DNA from: Mesobacillus harenae
GTDB taxonomy: Bacteria; Bacillota; Bacilli; Bacillales; Cytobacillaceae
Reading direction: 5' to 3'
NCBI RefSeq assembly: GCF_013343715.1
Contig: NZ_JABUNR010000008.1
Location: forward strand, 62,001 to 126,000
DNA: 64,000 nucleotides
Below the pieces are notes generated by a model that saw only the letters and a list, made by a program, of their open reading frames with translations, had not been told where the DNA came from and ran no database searches. The position numbers and the translations under genes were made by a program. Numbering within the stretch: the stretch's first letter is position 1; each line of letters opens with the position of its first letter. This document shows positions 33,217 to 42,711 of this stretch, piece by piece.

Positions 33217-34125
33217 ATGTCTATAATCAAGGTTGATAACCTAGTCAAAAGTTTTGGAGATATAAAGGTGATTAAAAATCTAAGTTTTATGCTTGAACAA
33301 GGCAAATGTATTGCGCTTTTGGGGCCTAATGGGGCTGGCAAAACAACTACCCTAAGAATGCTCTCGGGGCTAATGAAGCCCAGCTCAGGGGATATATCAT
33401 TCTCTGGAATAAGGGCAGGTACAGATATTAGAAGCTTTATCGGTTATCTGCCACAGCACCCCGTCTTTTATGAGTGGATGTCCGGAGAAGAGTTCCTTGT
33501 ATACGTTGGCCAGCTAGCGAGGCTTTCAAAAAAGGAATCAAAAAAACGGGCAGATGAATTGCTTGAATTAGTAGGAATCTCTGAGTCGAAGAAACGGCGG
33601 ATAGGCAAATATTCTGGAGGGATGAAGCAGCGACTTGGAATTGCCCAGGCGATTATCCACCGTCCAAAAATGATCATGCTAGATGAGCCTGTTTCTGCGT
33701 TAGATCCGTTTGGGCGAAGAGAGGTTCTACAGTTGTTAGACAACTTAAAACAGGAGACAACAGTACTATTTTCAACCCATATTTTAAATGATGCGGAAGA
33801 GATTTGTGATGAAATTTTATTTCTTCATGATGGGGAAATCGTGGAGTCTGGCACAATGGAGCAGCTGAATTCAAGGCATACACAATCAAAAATGGAGGTT
33901 GTCTTTAAGGAGCCAGCTAAGAAATTTTTAAGTGAGTTTGCACAAATGCCTGCAATCGAGACTTTCTCATTTGAGGGAAACAAGGCAAGTTTTGTTGTTA
34001 AAGACCTGGATATTGTTAAAAAGACTCTTCTAAAAGAAGCTGTTCAGAAAGATTGGCCGCTCGTAAAATTTGAAATCAGCAGAACGACACTGGAGGATAT
34101 TTTCATGAAGGTGGTAAAGAAATGA
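33217..34125 (+). CDS. yxlF: ABC transporter ATP-binding protein (YxlF-like)
   Basis: 302 aa. Walker A GPNGAGKTTTLRML (residues about 35-48), Q-loop GYLPQHPVFYEWMS, signature YSGGMKQRLGIAQAI, Walker B MIMLDEPVSALDP, and the H-loop FSTHIL. The C-terminal third is the accessory domain of CcmA/YxlF-type ATPases. It energises the permease encoded next; start and stop overlap (ATGA). The ribosome site is AAGGAG in the end of the yxlE gene. Probably exports a drug, peptide or cell-envelope component; substrate unknown. Confidence 0.85.
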   Translation: MSIIKVDNLVKSFGDIKVIKNLSFMLEQGKCIALLGPNGAGKTTTLRMLSGLMKPSSGDISFSGIRAGTDIRSFIGYLPQHPVFYEWMSGEEFLVYVGQLARLSKKESKKRADELLELVGISESKKRRIGKYSGGMKQRLGIAQAIIHRPKMIMLDEPVSALDPFGRREVLQLLDNLKQETTVLFSTHILNDAEEICDEILFLHDGEIVESGTMEQLNSRHTQSKMEVVFKEPAKKFLSEFAQMPAIETFSFEGNKASFVVKDLDIVKKTLLKEAVQKDWPLVKFEISRTTLEDIFMKVVKK

Positions 34126-34901
34126 GCCAGTGGGTCAGTTTATTCAAAAAAGAGATGCTGGAAATGGCGAGGAACTTTAAATGGATCTGGGTACCGATCA
34201 CGTTTATTTTACTTGGAGTTATGGACCCACTAACCACTTTTTATATGCCTCAAATTTTGGATGCAGCAGGCGGACTACCGGAGGGGACAGTGATCGAAAT
34301 TCCGACTCCAGCTCCTGTTGACGTACTGATGATGAGTCTAAGCCAATTTTCTACAATAGGGGTGTTACTCATTATCCTTACTTCAATGGGGGCAGTTGCC
34401 GGAGAGAGAAAAAGCGGTGTTGCAGAATTAATACTTGTCAAACCGGTATCCTATGGGTCTTTTATTACAACTAAGTGGGCTGCTATGCTCTGTTTATTAT
34501 GGGTATCCTTTCTAGCTGGCTATTTGGCTAGCTGGTATTATATTTCAGTTTTATTTGAGCAAATTCCTATTGTTGAAGTATTCATTTCGTTCGCTATATA
34601 CGGAATATGGCTCTCATTCGTACTTTCAGTAACTATATTTTTTAGCAGTCTGTTCAAATCTCCAGGAGCTGCAGGAGCAGCCTCCTTGGCCTTCGTCATT
34701 ATCCTAAGCCTCGTAAGTGGAACATTAGCACATATATTTGAATGGAGTCCTGCTCAATTAATGGGTTATGCTGAAGGAGTTTTGAGAACAGGAACGTTGC
34801 AGGACCATTCGGTTTCCTCAATTGTTTTTTCTGTCGCCTGCTGCATCGTGATTCTGATGGGTAGCACTTATGTATTTAAAAAGAAAGAACTAGCCTCCTG
34901 A
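34122..34901 (+). CDS. yxlG: ABC-2 type permease (YxlG-like)
   Basis: 259 aa with six hydrophobic helices. N-terminal cytosolic amphipathic segment (SLFKKEMLEMARNFKWIWVP), an outer loop after helix 1, and the ABC2_membrane_2 signature VAGERKSGVAELILVKPVSY followed by FITTKWAAM. It starts inside the ATPase stop codon, so the two subunits are translationally coupled. Together they form the export unit of the yxlEFG-like cassette. No terminator was clear between this gene and 35026. Confidence 0.85.
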   Translation: MSQWVSLFKKEMLEMARNFKWIWVPITFILLGVMDPLTTFYMPQILDAAGGLPEGTVIEIPTPAPVDVLMMSLSQFSTIGVLLIILTSMGAVAGERKSGVAELILVKPVSYGSFITTKWAAMLCLLWVSFLAGYLASWYYISVLFEQIPIVEVFISFAIYGIWLSFVLSVTIFFSSLFKSPGAAGAASLAFVIILSLVSGTLAHIFEWSPAQLMGYAEGVLRTGTLQDHSVSSIVFSVACCIVILMGSTYVFKKKELAS

Positions 34902-35025
34902 ACTATTTAAAATTAAACTTTGTCCGGAACTAGTCTTCCGGGCTGTTTTTTGTGTAAACTAAATACTGGAAATATAATGATATCTCAATATAATATAAAT
35001 AAAAAGAGAGAAAGGAAGGGTACCG

Positions 35026-35871
35026 TTGAACGTAAATTCAGGCCTTGTTTTGGAAGGAGGAGGAATGCGGGGGGTTTATACCGCAGGAGTTCTAGAATAC
35101 TTTTTAGAACATGATATTACCTTTCCATATGTCATAGGAGTTTCTGCTGGAGCTGCTAATGCTGCTTCCTACCTTTCCATGCAGAAAGGGAGAAATAAAA
35201 AAGTAAACATTGGGTTTGTCTCAGATTCCCGCTACATTTCGTGGAAAAACTTGTTGAAAAAACGCCAGGTGTTTGGGATGGACTTTATTTTTGATGAAAT
35301 ACCCAATAAACTGGTTCCTTATCATTATGATGTGTTTTATAAAAACAATACCGAGTTTGTCATCGGGACAACAGATTGTTTAACTGGCAAGCCAGTCTAT
35401 TACCGAAAAGAAGACTACCGGAATCAGTTGCTGACACTAATAAGAGCATCTAGCTCTCTTCCATTTATAGCCCCTGAAGTGATTTTTCAAAGTAAAACTT
35501 TGCTTGATGGGGGAATTAGTGATCCTATTCCAATCCAGCAGTCAGAACGGGATGGCAACGAAAGAAATGTAGTTGTTTTAACCAGAAATGATGGGTATTT
35601 CAAAAAGCCTTCTCGTTTTCACTTTTTACTTAAGAGAAAATATCCGATGTACAAGGGTTTGCAAGAAGCGATTGCATTGAGGCATCAAAAATACAATACA
35701 ACAATTCAGTATTTAATGGAGCAAGAACGCCAAGGTAAGGTTCTAATTATTCGCCCGTCTGATCCAATTAAAGTCGGAAGGATTGAAAAAGACCCGGTAA
35801 AGCTAGAAAACTTGTACAACCTTGGCTATAAGGATGCAGAGAGGATTGCTGAAAAGCTTGTCGCCTGGTAA
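35026..35871 (+). CDS. Patatin-like phospholipase (RssA/YjjU type)
   Basis: 281 aa from TTG 35026, AAAGGAAGGG upstream. The oxyanion hole GGGMRGVYTAGV (residues about 11-22), nucleophile elbow GVSAGAANAAS (Ser near 42) and the catalytic Asp in LLDGGISDPIP (D-G-G, near 160) form a complete Ser-Asp dyad. A cytosolic lipid acyl hydrolase; the C-terminal 90 residues match the DUF6363-type extension seen in YjjU relatives. Physiological substrate unknown. Single gene with its own terminator. Confidence 0.9.
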   Translation: MNVNSGLVLEGGGMRGVYTAGVLEYFLEHDITFPYVIGVSAGAANAASYLSMQKGRNKKVNIGFVSDSRYISWKNLLKKRQVFGMDFIFDEIPNKLVPYHYDVFYKNNTEFVIGTTDCLTGKPVYYRKEDYRNQLLTLIRASSSLPFIAPEVIFQSKTLLDGGISDPIPIQQSERDGNERNVVVLTRNDGYFKKPSRFHFLLKRKYPMYKGLQEAIALRHQKYNTTIQYLMEQERQGKVLIIRPSDPIKVGRIEKDPVKLENLYNLGYKDAERIAEKLVAW

Positions 35872-35898
35872 AAAGCTGCCAATTAAGGCAGCTTTTAT
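35871..35898 (+). terminator. Rho-independent terminator after the patatin gene
   Basis: AAAAGCTGCC / GGCAGCTTTT perfect 10-bp stem with a 6-nt loop, then TTT. 35899-36169 contains no gene. Confidence 0.85.
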
Positions 35899-36169
35899 TT
35901 GGAAATATTGTGGATAAGCGGTTCCATTGCCTGCGTCCAGTGTTTCAGTGCCGAGAGAGCAGTGTAATTAGCCAAACCCCGCGATAAGTCAACATCGAAT
36001 TGCTTGGGCCTTCGTGGTCCCTTATTTCACTTGCCTTTTGTGCTTTGAGAAAGCCAGAATAATTACTAGTCTTTAAAATGATCTACTCAATGAGAGAAAG
36101 TCAGAATGAAAATAGCCTTAAATCAATAGACTAGAAGAGACAGGATTTAATAGACGAGGTGCATTCTTC

Positions 36170-36949
36170 ATGACCACAGAACATTTTTATCGTAGTCAGG
36201 CAGCTTCATTTCTTTATGCTTGTATTGCCTCTAGCTTGATTGTGGCAATTTTCATTGCAGGTAGTCTAGCCCTCCCAATAAGGCCACCTATAGCTCTTAT
36301 TACACTGCCTTTTTTAATCTATTGTTTTTTTCAGTATCAAGCTTACATGAAATATCTCAACATATCTAGGCAAACCAGACCTGTAAACCATATCGATAGT
36401 CCAATATTGCTTCAGAATGAGTTACTCATCGGCTTTTTACCAGCGCCTGCTTTAAGAATGATGTTATTTGAGCCGGGGGGAAGACTGGCAGGTGAAATAA
36501 AAGAGATGGACCCAGCAAAATGGAGATGGCTAATCCCTGTATTCATTGACCGGTATTTTAAAAAAACATTTCTGATTTATGATCAAAATAAACAATTAGT
36601 GGGGAAAATCATCATTTCCAAAAAACACGGCACTAGTATTTATGATATAGACACTGTACTAATTGCACACTTAAAGAATTCAGGAAAGGTAAGAAGGAAT
36701 AGTGTAAAGATTATGGATGGTTCAACTCTGGAGGTTAATGGTTCCATGCTTTTCACTGATACTAAATATATTTCACAAAAGGGTGAAATAGCAGGGCGTC
36801 TTCGGAGAGGGTGGATGCCATTAAAGTGGGAGAATAACTTTCCAGATCCTAATACACCTGTGATAGTTTTTCACCCAACCGCAACAATGAGGGAGAGACT
36901 CACTATAATCGGCAGTATTACTACTGACTTTTTATATTATGATCACTAA
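36170..36949 (+). CDS. Membrane-anchored protein of unknown function, tubby-like C-terminus
   Basis: 259 aa. Two transmembrane helices at the N-terminus (about 15-36 and 39-57), then a cytosolic or external beta-rich domain of about 190 residues with recurring strands (FLIYDQNKQLVGKIIISKKH, KIMDGSTLEVNGSMLFTDTK, GEIAGRLRRGWMPLKWENNF). That series of ligand-like beta hairpins resembles tubby/LURP-one folds, a tentative reading. GAGGTG lies upstream. No operon partners. Confidence 0.6.
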   Translation: MTTEHFYRSQAASFLYACIASSLIVAIFIAGSLALPIRPPIALITLPFLIYCFFQYQAYMKYLNISRQTRPVNHIDSPILLQNELLIGFLPAPALRMMLFEPGGRLAGEIKEMDPAKWRWLIPVFIDRYFKKTFLIYDQNKQLVGKIIISKKHGTSIYDIDTVLIAHLKNSGKVRRNSVKIMDGSTLEVNGSMLFTDTKYISQKGEIAGRLRRGWMPLKWENNFPDPNTPVIVFHPTATMRERLTIIGSITTDFLYYDH

Positions 36950-37017
36950 ATGTTTAATTCACCATACATCAGGCTAGAGACTATTGATTAGTATTTTTCT
37001 GATGGAGGAGGAGTTTA

Positions 37018-37347
37018 ATGACTGATGATCAGTATAATGAGTGTATCAAAGCTTGCCTGGAGTGTATGGAGGCTTGCAATGTCTGTTTCGATGCATGTTT
37101 ACACGAGGATAATGTCAAAATGATGTCGGAATGCATCAGGCTTGACCGTGAATGTGCGGAAGTATGCAGTTATGCAGCGTCTGCAATGCAAAGAAACAGC
37201 CCCTTTGCAAAAAACATTTGTAAACTTTGCGCTGACATTTGCACGGCATGTGCGGAAGAATGCAAAAAGCATGACCACGAACATTGCCAAAGGTGTGCAG
37301 AAGCCTGTTTCCGGTGTGCTGAAGAATGCCGTAAAATGGCGGCTTAA
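37018..37347 (+). CDS. DUF326 four-helix-bundle cysteine-rich protein, copper storage type
   Basis: 109 aa, with about 20 Cys arranged in CxxxC and CxxC spacing along four helices: CIKACLECMEACNVCFDACL, CIRLDRECAEVC, ICKLCADICTACAEEC and CQRCAEACFRCAEEC. This is the pattern of YhjQ/Csp3 proteins, which store many Cu(I) ions inside the helix bundle. GGAGGAGG lies before ATG. The copper efflux operon at 14-17 kb is a functional relative, although not adjacent. No CsoR-type operator was seen here. Confidence 0.9.
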   Translation: MTDDQYNECIKACLECMEACNVCFDACLHEDNVKMMSECIRLDRECAEVCSYAASAMQRNSPFAKNICKLCADICTACAEECKKHDHEHCQRCAEACFRCAEECRKMAA

Positions 37348-37373
37348 TCATTTTAAGATTTAATAAAGATATT

Positions 37374-37402
37374 AAACCAGCGATATAGCTGGTTTTTTTA
37401 TT
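37374..37402 (+). terminator. Rho-independent terminator
   Basis: AAACCAGC / GCTGGTTT stem with a short loop, then seven T. 37403-37629 contains no gene. Confidence 0.85.
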
Positions 37403-37629
37403 GTTTAGGAGCTTGTGCTAATTCTTATTCTAGAGTTTTTGATATTATTCTTAAACTCAATTTAGTATCAAAAGTTATAAAGGCTCCTTAAAGACAAATA
37501 AATAATGAAATGTTAATGAACGGTAAGGTAAAATGGATGTAAAAGATTAAAATAACAGTTATGATAGATTGAGCAACAAATCTTACCGTTTGTTGAACTC
37601 GTTTATGATGGATTTTTTTGGAGGAAAAC

Positions 37630-38205
37630 ATGAAAAAATTTCTTGTAATTGCTGCGTTTATACTAGCGGCTTTGTTTATTGTCGATACATTTGTTTTAAA
37701 GCAAAAGGGTTTAATCAATCAAATAGAACAAGCAGATAAATATGAAAAACTGGAAAATCCTGATCAGCTCCCATACGGAATCGAAGCTGAAAATTTGGCC
37801 CCTGAGTTTACTCTTACCGACTTAAATGGAAACACAGTAAGCTTACAGGATTACCAGGGGAAAAAGGTTCTTTTAAATTTCTGGGCAAGCTGGTGTCCTC
37901 CTTGCAAGGCAGAAATGCCCTATATGCAAAAATTGTATGAGCAATATCAGGATGATGGATTTGAGATTTTGGCTGTCAATATTACAACAACTGAAAAGAA
38001 ACCGGGGGATGCTTCTGAGTTTGTTGAGGCCAATCAGTTAACTTTTCCGATTCCAATGGATGAAAAGGGAACAGTTTCCGCAGAATATGAAATTATGGCT
38101 TATCCCACCAGTTTCTTTATAGACTCAGATGGTGTAATTCGGTCCAAAGTAATTGGCGGTATGACAGAGGAATATATTGAAAAAGAAATCGCAAAACTTC
38201 CTTAG
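37630..38205 (+). CDS. Membrane-anchored thiol-disulfide oxidoreductase (ResA/TlpA-like)
   Basis: 191 aa from ATG 37630, GGAGGAAA upstream. An uncleaved signal anchor (residues 2-22), then the AhpC/TSA-type thioredoxin fold: LAPEFTLTDLNGNTVSLQDY, the active site NFWASWCPPCKAEMP (CPPC) and the cis-Pro segment AYPTSFFIDSDG. The Glu and cis-Pro that shape the site are in place. It reduces or isomerises disulfides outside the membrane, such as in cytochrome c maturation. No cytochrome genes are close by, so the client is unclear. Confidence 0.88.
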   Translation: MKKFLVIAAFILAALFIVDTFVLKQKGLINQIEQADKYEKLENPDQLPYGIEAENLAPEFTLTDLNGNTVSLQDYQGKKVLLNFWASWCPPCKAEMPYMQKLYEQYQDDGFEILAVNITTTEKKPGDASEFVEANQLTFPIPMDEKGTVSAEYEIMAYPTSFFIDSDGVIRSKVIGGMTEEYIEKEIAKLP

Positions 38206-38313
38206 TCCTATAATGATCCGTTGTCAGGTTTTTTTGCATTACAGCATCTTTCGACAAATTTTTGAGCCGGGCATTTTATATAATTAAGACAACAGGTCAA
38301 CGGGGGTTTTAAA

Positions 38314-39567
38314 ATGGAAGTATTTGTTGCAAGGCAGCCAATTTATGATGAAAATGAGAAAATATATGGTTATGAATTGCTTTACCGAAACGATCAGACA
38401 AATGAGTATCCTGATATTAATGGCGAACAGGCTACTGCAGATGTCATTATAACTAGTTTTCTTAACATTGGAATTGATAAGCTTTCAAATGGAAAACCGT
38501 GTTTCGTGAATTTCACAGAAAAGCTTCTTCAATTAAGGCTGCCAACCTACTTCCCTCCTAGAGATATCGTTGTGGAGCTGCTGGAAACGATCAATCCTGG
38601 GCCAGAGTTATTAGTAATTTGCCACGAATTGAAAAGCCTCGGTTATAAATTGGCGCTTGATGATTTTGTTTTAGACGACTTAAATCCTTATTCTAGAAAG
38701 CTTCTAGAGGTGGCAGACCTGGCAAAGATTGATTTCCTGTCAACAACTAGAGAAACAAGGGTGAAAATGGAGAAAGTCGCTAAAAGTCTGAATGTTAAGC
38801 TTCTTGCGGAAAAGGTTGAAACGAGACAACAACTTGAAGAAGCAAAACGAGCAGGGTACCAGTATTTTCAAGGTTACTATTTTGCTAAGCCGGTGATCGT
38901 ATCTTCCTATGATATTCCAGTTTCATTCCAGTCTTACTTTGAGATGATTCAGATGCTGTCCGTTACTGAACCTAGTATTGACGCTCTAACAGAATTAATA
39001 GAACGTGATCTGTCATTAACATTCAAACTGCTTAAACTTATCAATTCACCAGCATACCGGCCAAAGAGCAAAATCAAGTCTATCCGCCAAGCAATTGTGT
39101 TGCTGGGATTAATTGAAATACAAAAGTGGATTTATGTTCTTGCTGTAAGAGAATCAACAGGTACAAAAAAGATGCTGTCAGAGGAAGCTGTCCGGTTATG
39201 CTTAATTAGGGGGAAGATGTGTGAGTCCGTTGCAAGTATGTCAGCAAAACCGGCTCCTGCTGCTTCATATTTCCTAACTGGAATGCTTTCATGTATGGAT
39301 ACAATAACTGGGGTACCAATGGATCAAATTTTAATTGACCTGCCGCTTCAAGAAGATATTAGTGAGGCATTAAAAGGCAAGCCTAATACATACAAAGAAA
39401 CATTAGATTTGGCATTAATAGCAGAAAAGGCGGAATGGAGCCAAATAAATAAAAGATGCAAAAGCATGGGATTTGAGGCTGTTGATTTATTCAGGGCGTA
39501 CGGCGAAGCCGTTAACTGGTCAAACCGCATGCTTGAGAAGGAATCATTTTTAAAAGAGACATTATGA
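38314..39567 (+). CDS. yuxH: EAL-HDOD signalling protein (YuxH-like), degenerate EAL
   Basis: 417 aa with GGGGG upstream of ATG. Residues 1-205 form an EAL barrel: YELLYR replaces E-A-L-L-R, VELLET and LALDDF remain, but the loop after LDDF lacks the GTGYSS sequence and AEKVET replaces AEGVET. The C-terminal half (about 205-400) is an HDOD domain (LTFKLLKLINSPAYRP, IRQAIVLLGL). Such proteins normally do not hydrolyse c-di-GMP efficiently but bind it or act as scaffolds. B. subtilis YuxH has the same build. Single gene. Confidence 0.85.
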   Translation: MEVFVARQPIYDENEKIYGYELLYRNDQTNEYPDINGEQATADVIITSFLNIGIDKLSNGKPCFVNFTEKLLQLRLPTYFPPRDIVVELLETINPGPELLVICHELKSLGYKLALDDFVLDDLNPYSRKLLEVADLAKIDFLSTTRETRVKMEKVAKSLNVKLLAEKVETRQQLEEAKRAGYQYFQGYYFAKPVIVSSYDIPVSFQSYFEMIQMLSVTEPSIDALTELIERDLSLTFKLLKLINSPAYRPKSKIKSIRQAIVLLGLIEIQKWIYVLAVRESTGTKKMLSEEAVRLCLIRGKMCESVASMSAKPAPAASYFLTGMLSCMDTITGVPMDQILIDLPLQEDISEALKGKPNTYKETLDLALIAEKAEWSQINKRCKSMGFEAVDLFRAYGEAVNWSNRMLEKESFLKETL

Positions 39568-39674
39568 TCCTGTCATGTATATGGCGGGATTTTTTTATAT
39601 TTTGACGAAATAAATTGAACTATGGTGCAATTTATGGCATCTTTTATTATATCAATGCTTTTGGAGGGTAAATT

Positions 39675-40664
39675 ATGAATTTAGAATTAATAAAGTGTCA
39701 TGGATCTGGAAATGACTTTTTACTCATAGATGAAATTAGCAATAATTATACAATTACAGAAGAACAAAGAGCTGAACTTGCCCGGAATCTCTGCAGCAGA
39801 GAGGAATCCCTGGGCGCTGACGGGATCCTTTTTGTCCAGAACAGTGAAAAGGCTGATGGCAGAATGCGTGTGTTCAACTCAGACGGTTCCGAGGCTGCCA
39901 TGTGCGGGAATGGCCTTCGCTGTGTTGCTCGTTACATATGTGAACAGCAGGGCAAAGAAGAAGCGGTAATTGAAACAATGAAAGCGATCCTCCGTGTTGG
40001 AATAGAGGAAAATATTTATCCGGGAATCCCAACCTATAAAGTCGAAATTTCACCGGTTTCCTTCCAGCTGGAAGACCTGCCATTAAGGATTGAACGTAAC
40101 ACATTAATAAATGACCAGATTTCATCGCTATCAAACGAACTTGTGTTTACAGCTCTAGCTGTTCCGAACCCGCATCTGGTTTCGGTAGTTGAAAGCGTGC
40201 AAATTCAGTCTGATTTGCAGAAAAACATCAGTCAATCAGTGAATGGTCCCAATGAATTGTTCCCTGATGGCGTGAATGTCAGCTTTGTAAAGATTCTGGA
40301 TGGAGAAGGAATTTATGTGCGTACCTATGAGCGGGGAGTCGGTTTTACAAACGCTTGCGGGACGGCAATGTCTGCTTCAACTCTCGTTACCACTCTACTT
40401 GGAATTAGCAATATTGAAACACCCGTAAACGTGTTTAATAATGGTGGAATGGTTCGTTGCATTGTCCATAAAAACCAAGATGATTATACGATTGATTTAA
40501 TCGGGAATGCCACGTACCTGTACCAGGCTTCTCTATATGTTCATTTTGATGGCGGAAAAGCACGAGCGGAGATTCTTAGCAAGCAGGAGCTATTGGAGGA
40601 AGAAAGTTACTCAAAACTTCAAGAGCACGCTCAAACAGTGGTAGCAAAATATATCCAGAACTAA
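39675..40664 (+). CDS. dapF: Diaminopimelate epimerase DapF, long form
   Basis: 329 aa with GGAGGG before ATG. Cofactor-free racemisation of LL- to meso-diaminopimelate for peptidoglycan and lysine synthesis. The two catalytic cysteines sit in AAMCGNGLRC (about residue 75) and TNACGTAMSAS (about 229), with substrate-binding GSGNDFLLID and NPHLVSVV. The protein is about 45 residues longer than typical DapF, the surplus being a C-terminal tail (KQELLEEESYSKLQEHAQTV); this length is seen in Bacillus. Single gene with its own terminator. Confidence 0.93.
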   Translation: MNLELIKCHGSGNDFLLIDEISNNYTITEEQRAELARNLCSREESLGADGILFVQNSEKADGRMRVFNSDGSEAAMCGNGLRCVARYICEQQGKEEAVIETMKAILRVGIEENIYPGIPTYKVEISPVSFQLEDLPLRIERNTLINDQISSLSNELVFTALAVPNPHLVSVVESVQIQSDLQKNISQSVNGPNELFPDGVNVSFVKILDGEGIYVRTYERGVGFTNACGTAMSASTLVTTLLGISNIETPVNVFNNGGMVRCIVHKNQDDYTIDLIGNATYLYQASLYVHFDGGKARAEILSKQELLEEESYSKLQEHAQTVVAKYIQN

Positions 40665-40665
40665 A

Positions 40666-40705
40666 AAGGAGCAGCGGGATAAATTAATCTCGCTGCTCTT
40701 TTTTT
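40666..40705. terminator. Terminator between dapF and ligD
   Basis: GAGCAGCG-GGAT / ATCT-CGCTGCTC stem of about 11 pairs around AAATTA, flanked by A and T tracts; usable from both sides. Confidence 0.85.
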
Positions 40706-40727
40706 AACTTGTTTTCGAATGTTCCAT

Positions 40728-42569
40728 TTAGACTTTACTTTGTTGTCCTTTTAAAAAATTAAGAACCGGTTCAAAGAGCTGTTCTTCCTTGGCAGAAAAA
40801 TATTCAGCAAACGGGTTGCCGTCCTTTTTAATCCGCTGGACCATCGAGGTAATTTGAAAGCGTTCCATTGACAGAGTCTCATCCACCTCATCCCAAAACA
40901 ATGGTGCTGCTACTGTAGCACGCGGATTTCCCCTTGGTGAAAAAGGTGCAACAATCGTTTTTCCGGCACTGTGCTGTATATAATCCACATACAGGCGGCT
41001 GCCGCGATTTTTCTTCAGTCTTTCAATTGTAAACGAATCTGGATCACTTGAGATTAAGTATTGTGCAACAAACTCGGTAAACAGCCGAGTATCCTCATAA
41101 GAGAATTTGTTTTCTGGCAAGGGGATATAAATTTGAAGTCCTTTATTCCCGGACGTTTTAATGAAACTAATCAGATTTAGCTGGTCTAGTACAGTTTTTA
41201 TCAAAAGAGCTGCTTTAATGGCGAGCTGGAAAGCATCTTTTGATGGGGGATCAAGATCAAATACAATTTCGCTGGGCCCCTTGCTGTGAATCGTTTGAAA
41301 TGGGATATGGTATTCAATTGCAATTTGATTGCCCAGCCAAAGAAAAGTCTTAAGATTATTACAAACTATATAATCGATTCCCTCCTCAACATGAGTTTGC
41401 ACGAAATCTGGAGCATAATCAGGCCTGTTTTTTTGATAAAAAGCCTCACCGCCGACGACTCCATGAGGATAACGGATAACTGTAAGCACCCGATCTTTTA
41501 GAAAAGGGAGCATGTATGGTGAAATGTCTCTAAGATAGTTGATATAATCCATCTTTTGAATAAGAGGCTCTCCCCAGAGCGGCTTGTCTGGGTGAGTAAT
41601 TTGTATGTCCTCTGGCAGATTTTTTTGCTGTTGTAAAAACCTTTCAAACGTACAGGCGTCAGGAGACAAATCGAATCGGAATTTATGAAAATGTGGCTCG
41701 CGCAGTTCTCCTTGATACAATTCAAGGTATTTGACCTCAATGCATATAGCAGGGGCGGCATACAAAAATCGTTTATCCTCAGAGAGTTTGTTTTGTTTTA
41801 TGGTTTCAAAAAGGGCAGATTTTTCTTCGGGTTTAAATCCAAATAATACAGTTCCTATCTGAACTGGCTCGGAATCCTTAAGAACGGCGATTGAAAAGTA
41901 GCCATTCGCTTTTTCATAAGCAGTAATAATGCATGATACATATTTAAAATTTTTATATTTAAGCCAAGCTTCCGTCCTTTTCCCTTCCTGCCAAGAGCTG
42001 TTCTGCTTCTTTGCAACAATGCCTTCTCCGTCAAACAAAGTCACTTTTTCCCATAATGAATTGAAGTCACTTTTAGAGGGAACAAGCTGCACTAAACGGT
42101 CCGAATCCATTTGGGGATCAAGTGGAAGCCCGGTTTCTTGGAATAAGGCGATAAGCTGATTCCTCCGTTTATCGTAGGGTTGATTCGACATGTTTTCCCC
42201 TTTTAGTCTCAACAAATCAAAAATCATTAGATGGCATGGCTTTTTGGAAGACTGTTCGTGAATTCGCTCATCTGAACGCATTCTTCCTCTGACCTGGACC
42301 TCGCCAAAATTAGATTTATAAGGGTTTGCAAGCAACACTACTTCACCATCCAGTGTTAATGGCAAAAAAGGCCGAAAAATTTCTTCATGAGATAAAAGAA
42401 AATTCTTAATCTCGGGAAACAGGCTGTCGAGAGGATTGCCGTTTCGACTTGAAAGCATAATGTTTTGATCCCATTCTAAAATAGCCCTAAAGCCATCATA
42501 CTTTACTTCATAACGCCATTCTTCCCCGACCGGCACATCAAAACTTAATGTTGGCAGCATTGGTTTCAC
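40728..42569 (-). CDS. ligD: DNA ligase D (ATP-dependent ligase plus polymerase domain)
   Basis: 613 aa from GTG 42569, where AGGAG lies 7 nt upstream; the ATG at 42587 has its site too close and ATG 42560 is poorer. The N-terminal ligase domain carries the nucleotidyl Lys in EVKYDGFRA (about residue 24), followed by DGEVVL and SRNG motifs and FDGEGIVAKK. The C-terminal primase/polymerase domain (about 310-600) has EIVFDLDPPS with the metal-binding DxD and SGNKGLQIYIPL. The nuclease (PE) domain is absent, as usual in Bacillus. It seals double-strand breaks with Ku in spores and stationary cells. Divergent from ku. Confidence 0.93.
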   Translation of the reverse strand: MKPMLPTLSFDVPVGEEWRYEVKYDGFRAILEWDQNIMLSSRNGNPLDSLFPEIKNFLLSHEEIFRPFLPLTLDGEVVLLANPYKSNFGEVQVRGRMRSDERIHEQSSKKPCHLMIFDLLRLKGENMSNQPYDKRRNQLIALFQETGLPLDPQMDSDRLVQLVPSKSDFNSLWEKVTLFDGEGIVAKKQNSSWQEGKRTEAWLKYKNFKYVSCIITAYEKANGYFSIAVLKDSEPVQIGTVLFGFKPEEKSALFETIKQNKLSEDKRFLYAAPAICIEVKYLELYQGELREPHFHKFRFDLSPDACTFERFLQQQKNLPEDIQITHPDKPLWGEPLIQKMDYINYLRDISPYMLPFLKDRVLTVIRYPHGVVGGEAFYQKNRPDYAPDFVQTHVEEGIDYIVCNNLKTFLWLGNQIAIEYHIPFQTIHSKGPSEIVFDLDPPSKDAFQLAIKAALLIKTVLDQLNLISFIKTSGNKGLQIYIPLPENKFSYEDTRLFTEFVAQYLISSDPDSFTIERLKKNRGSRLYVDYIQHSAGKTIVAPFSPRGNPRATVAAPLFWDEVDETLSMERFQITSMVQRIKKDGNPFAEYFSAKEEQLFEPVLNFLKGQQSKV

Positions 42570-42711
42570 TTCACCACTCCTCTCCATACTCCTTTTACAC
42601 TAATTTTTCCAACTACCACTAAAAATAGTCGGCTGGCAAATCTTTTAATGCATTGGGTACTGGGATCTGCGTAAATTAAAGATAATCAATAATTAGATTG
42701 GAGAAAATGCG

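Noticed and set aside
36170..36949. Recognised transporter or kinase
   Set aside because: Two N-terminal helices and a beta-rich domain only; no catalytic or transport motif, so no function was assigned.
39675..40664. Proline racemase/PhzF instead of DapF
   Set aside because: Both Cys motifs and the GSGNDF segment are those of diaminopimelate epimerase; only the C-terminal tail is longer.
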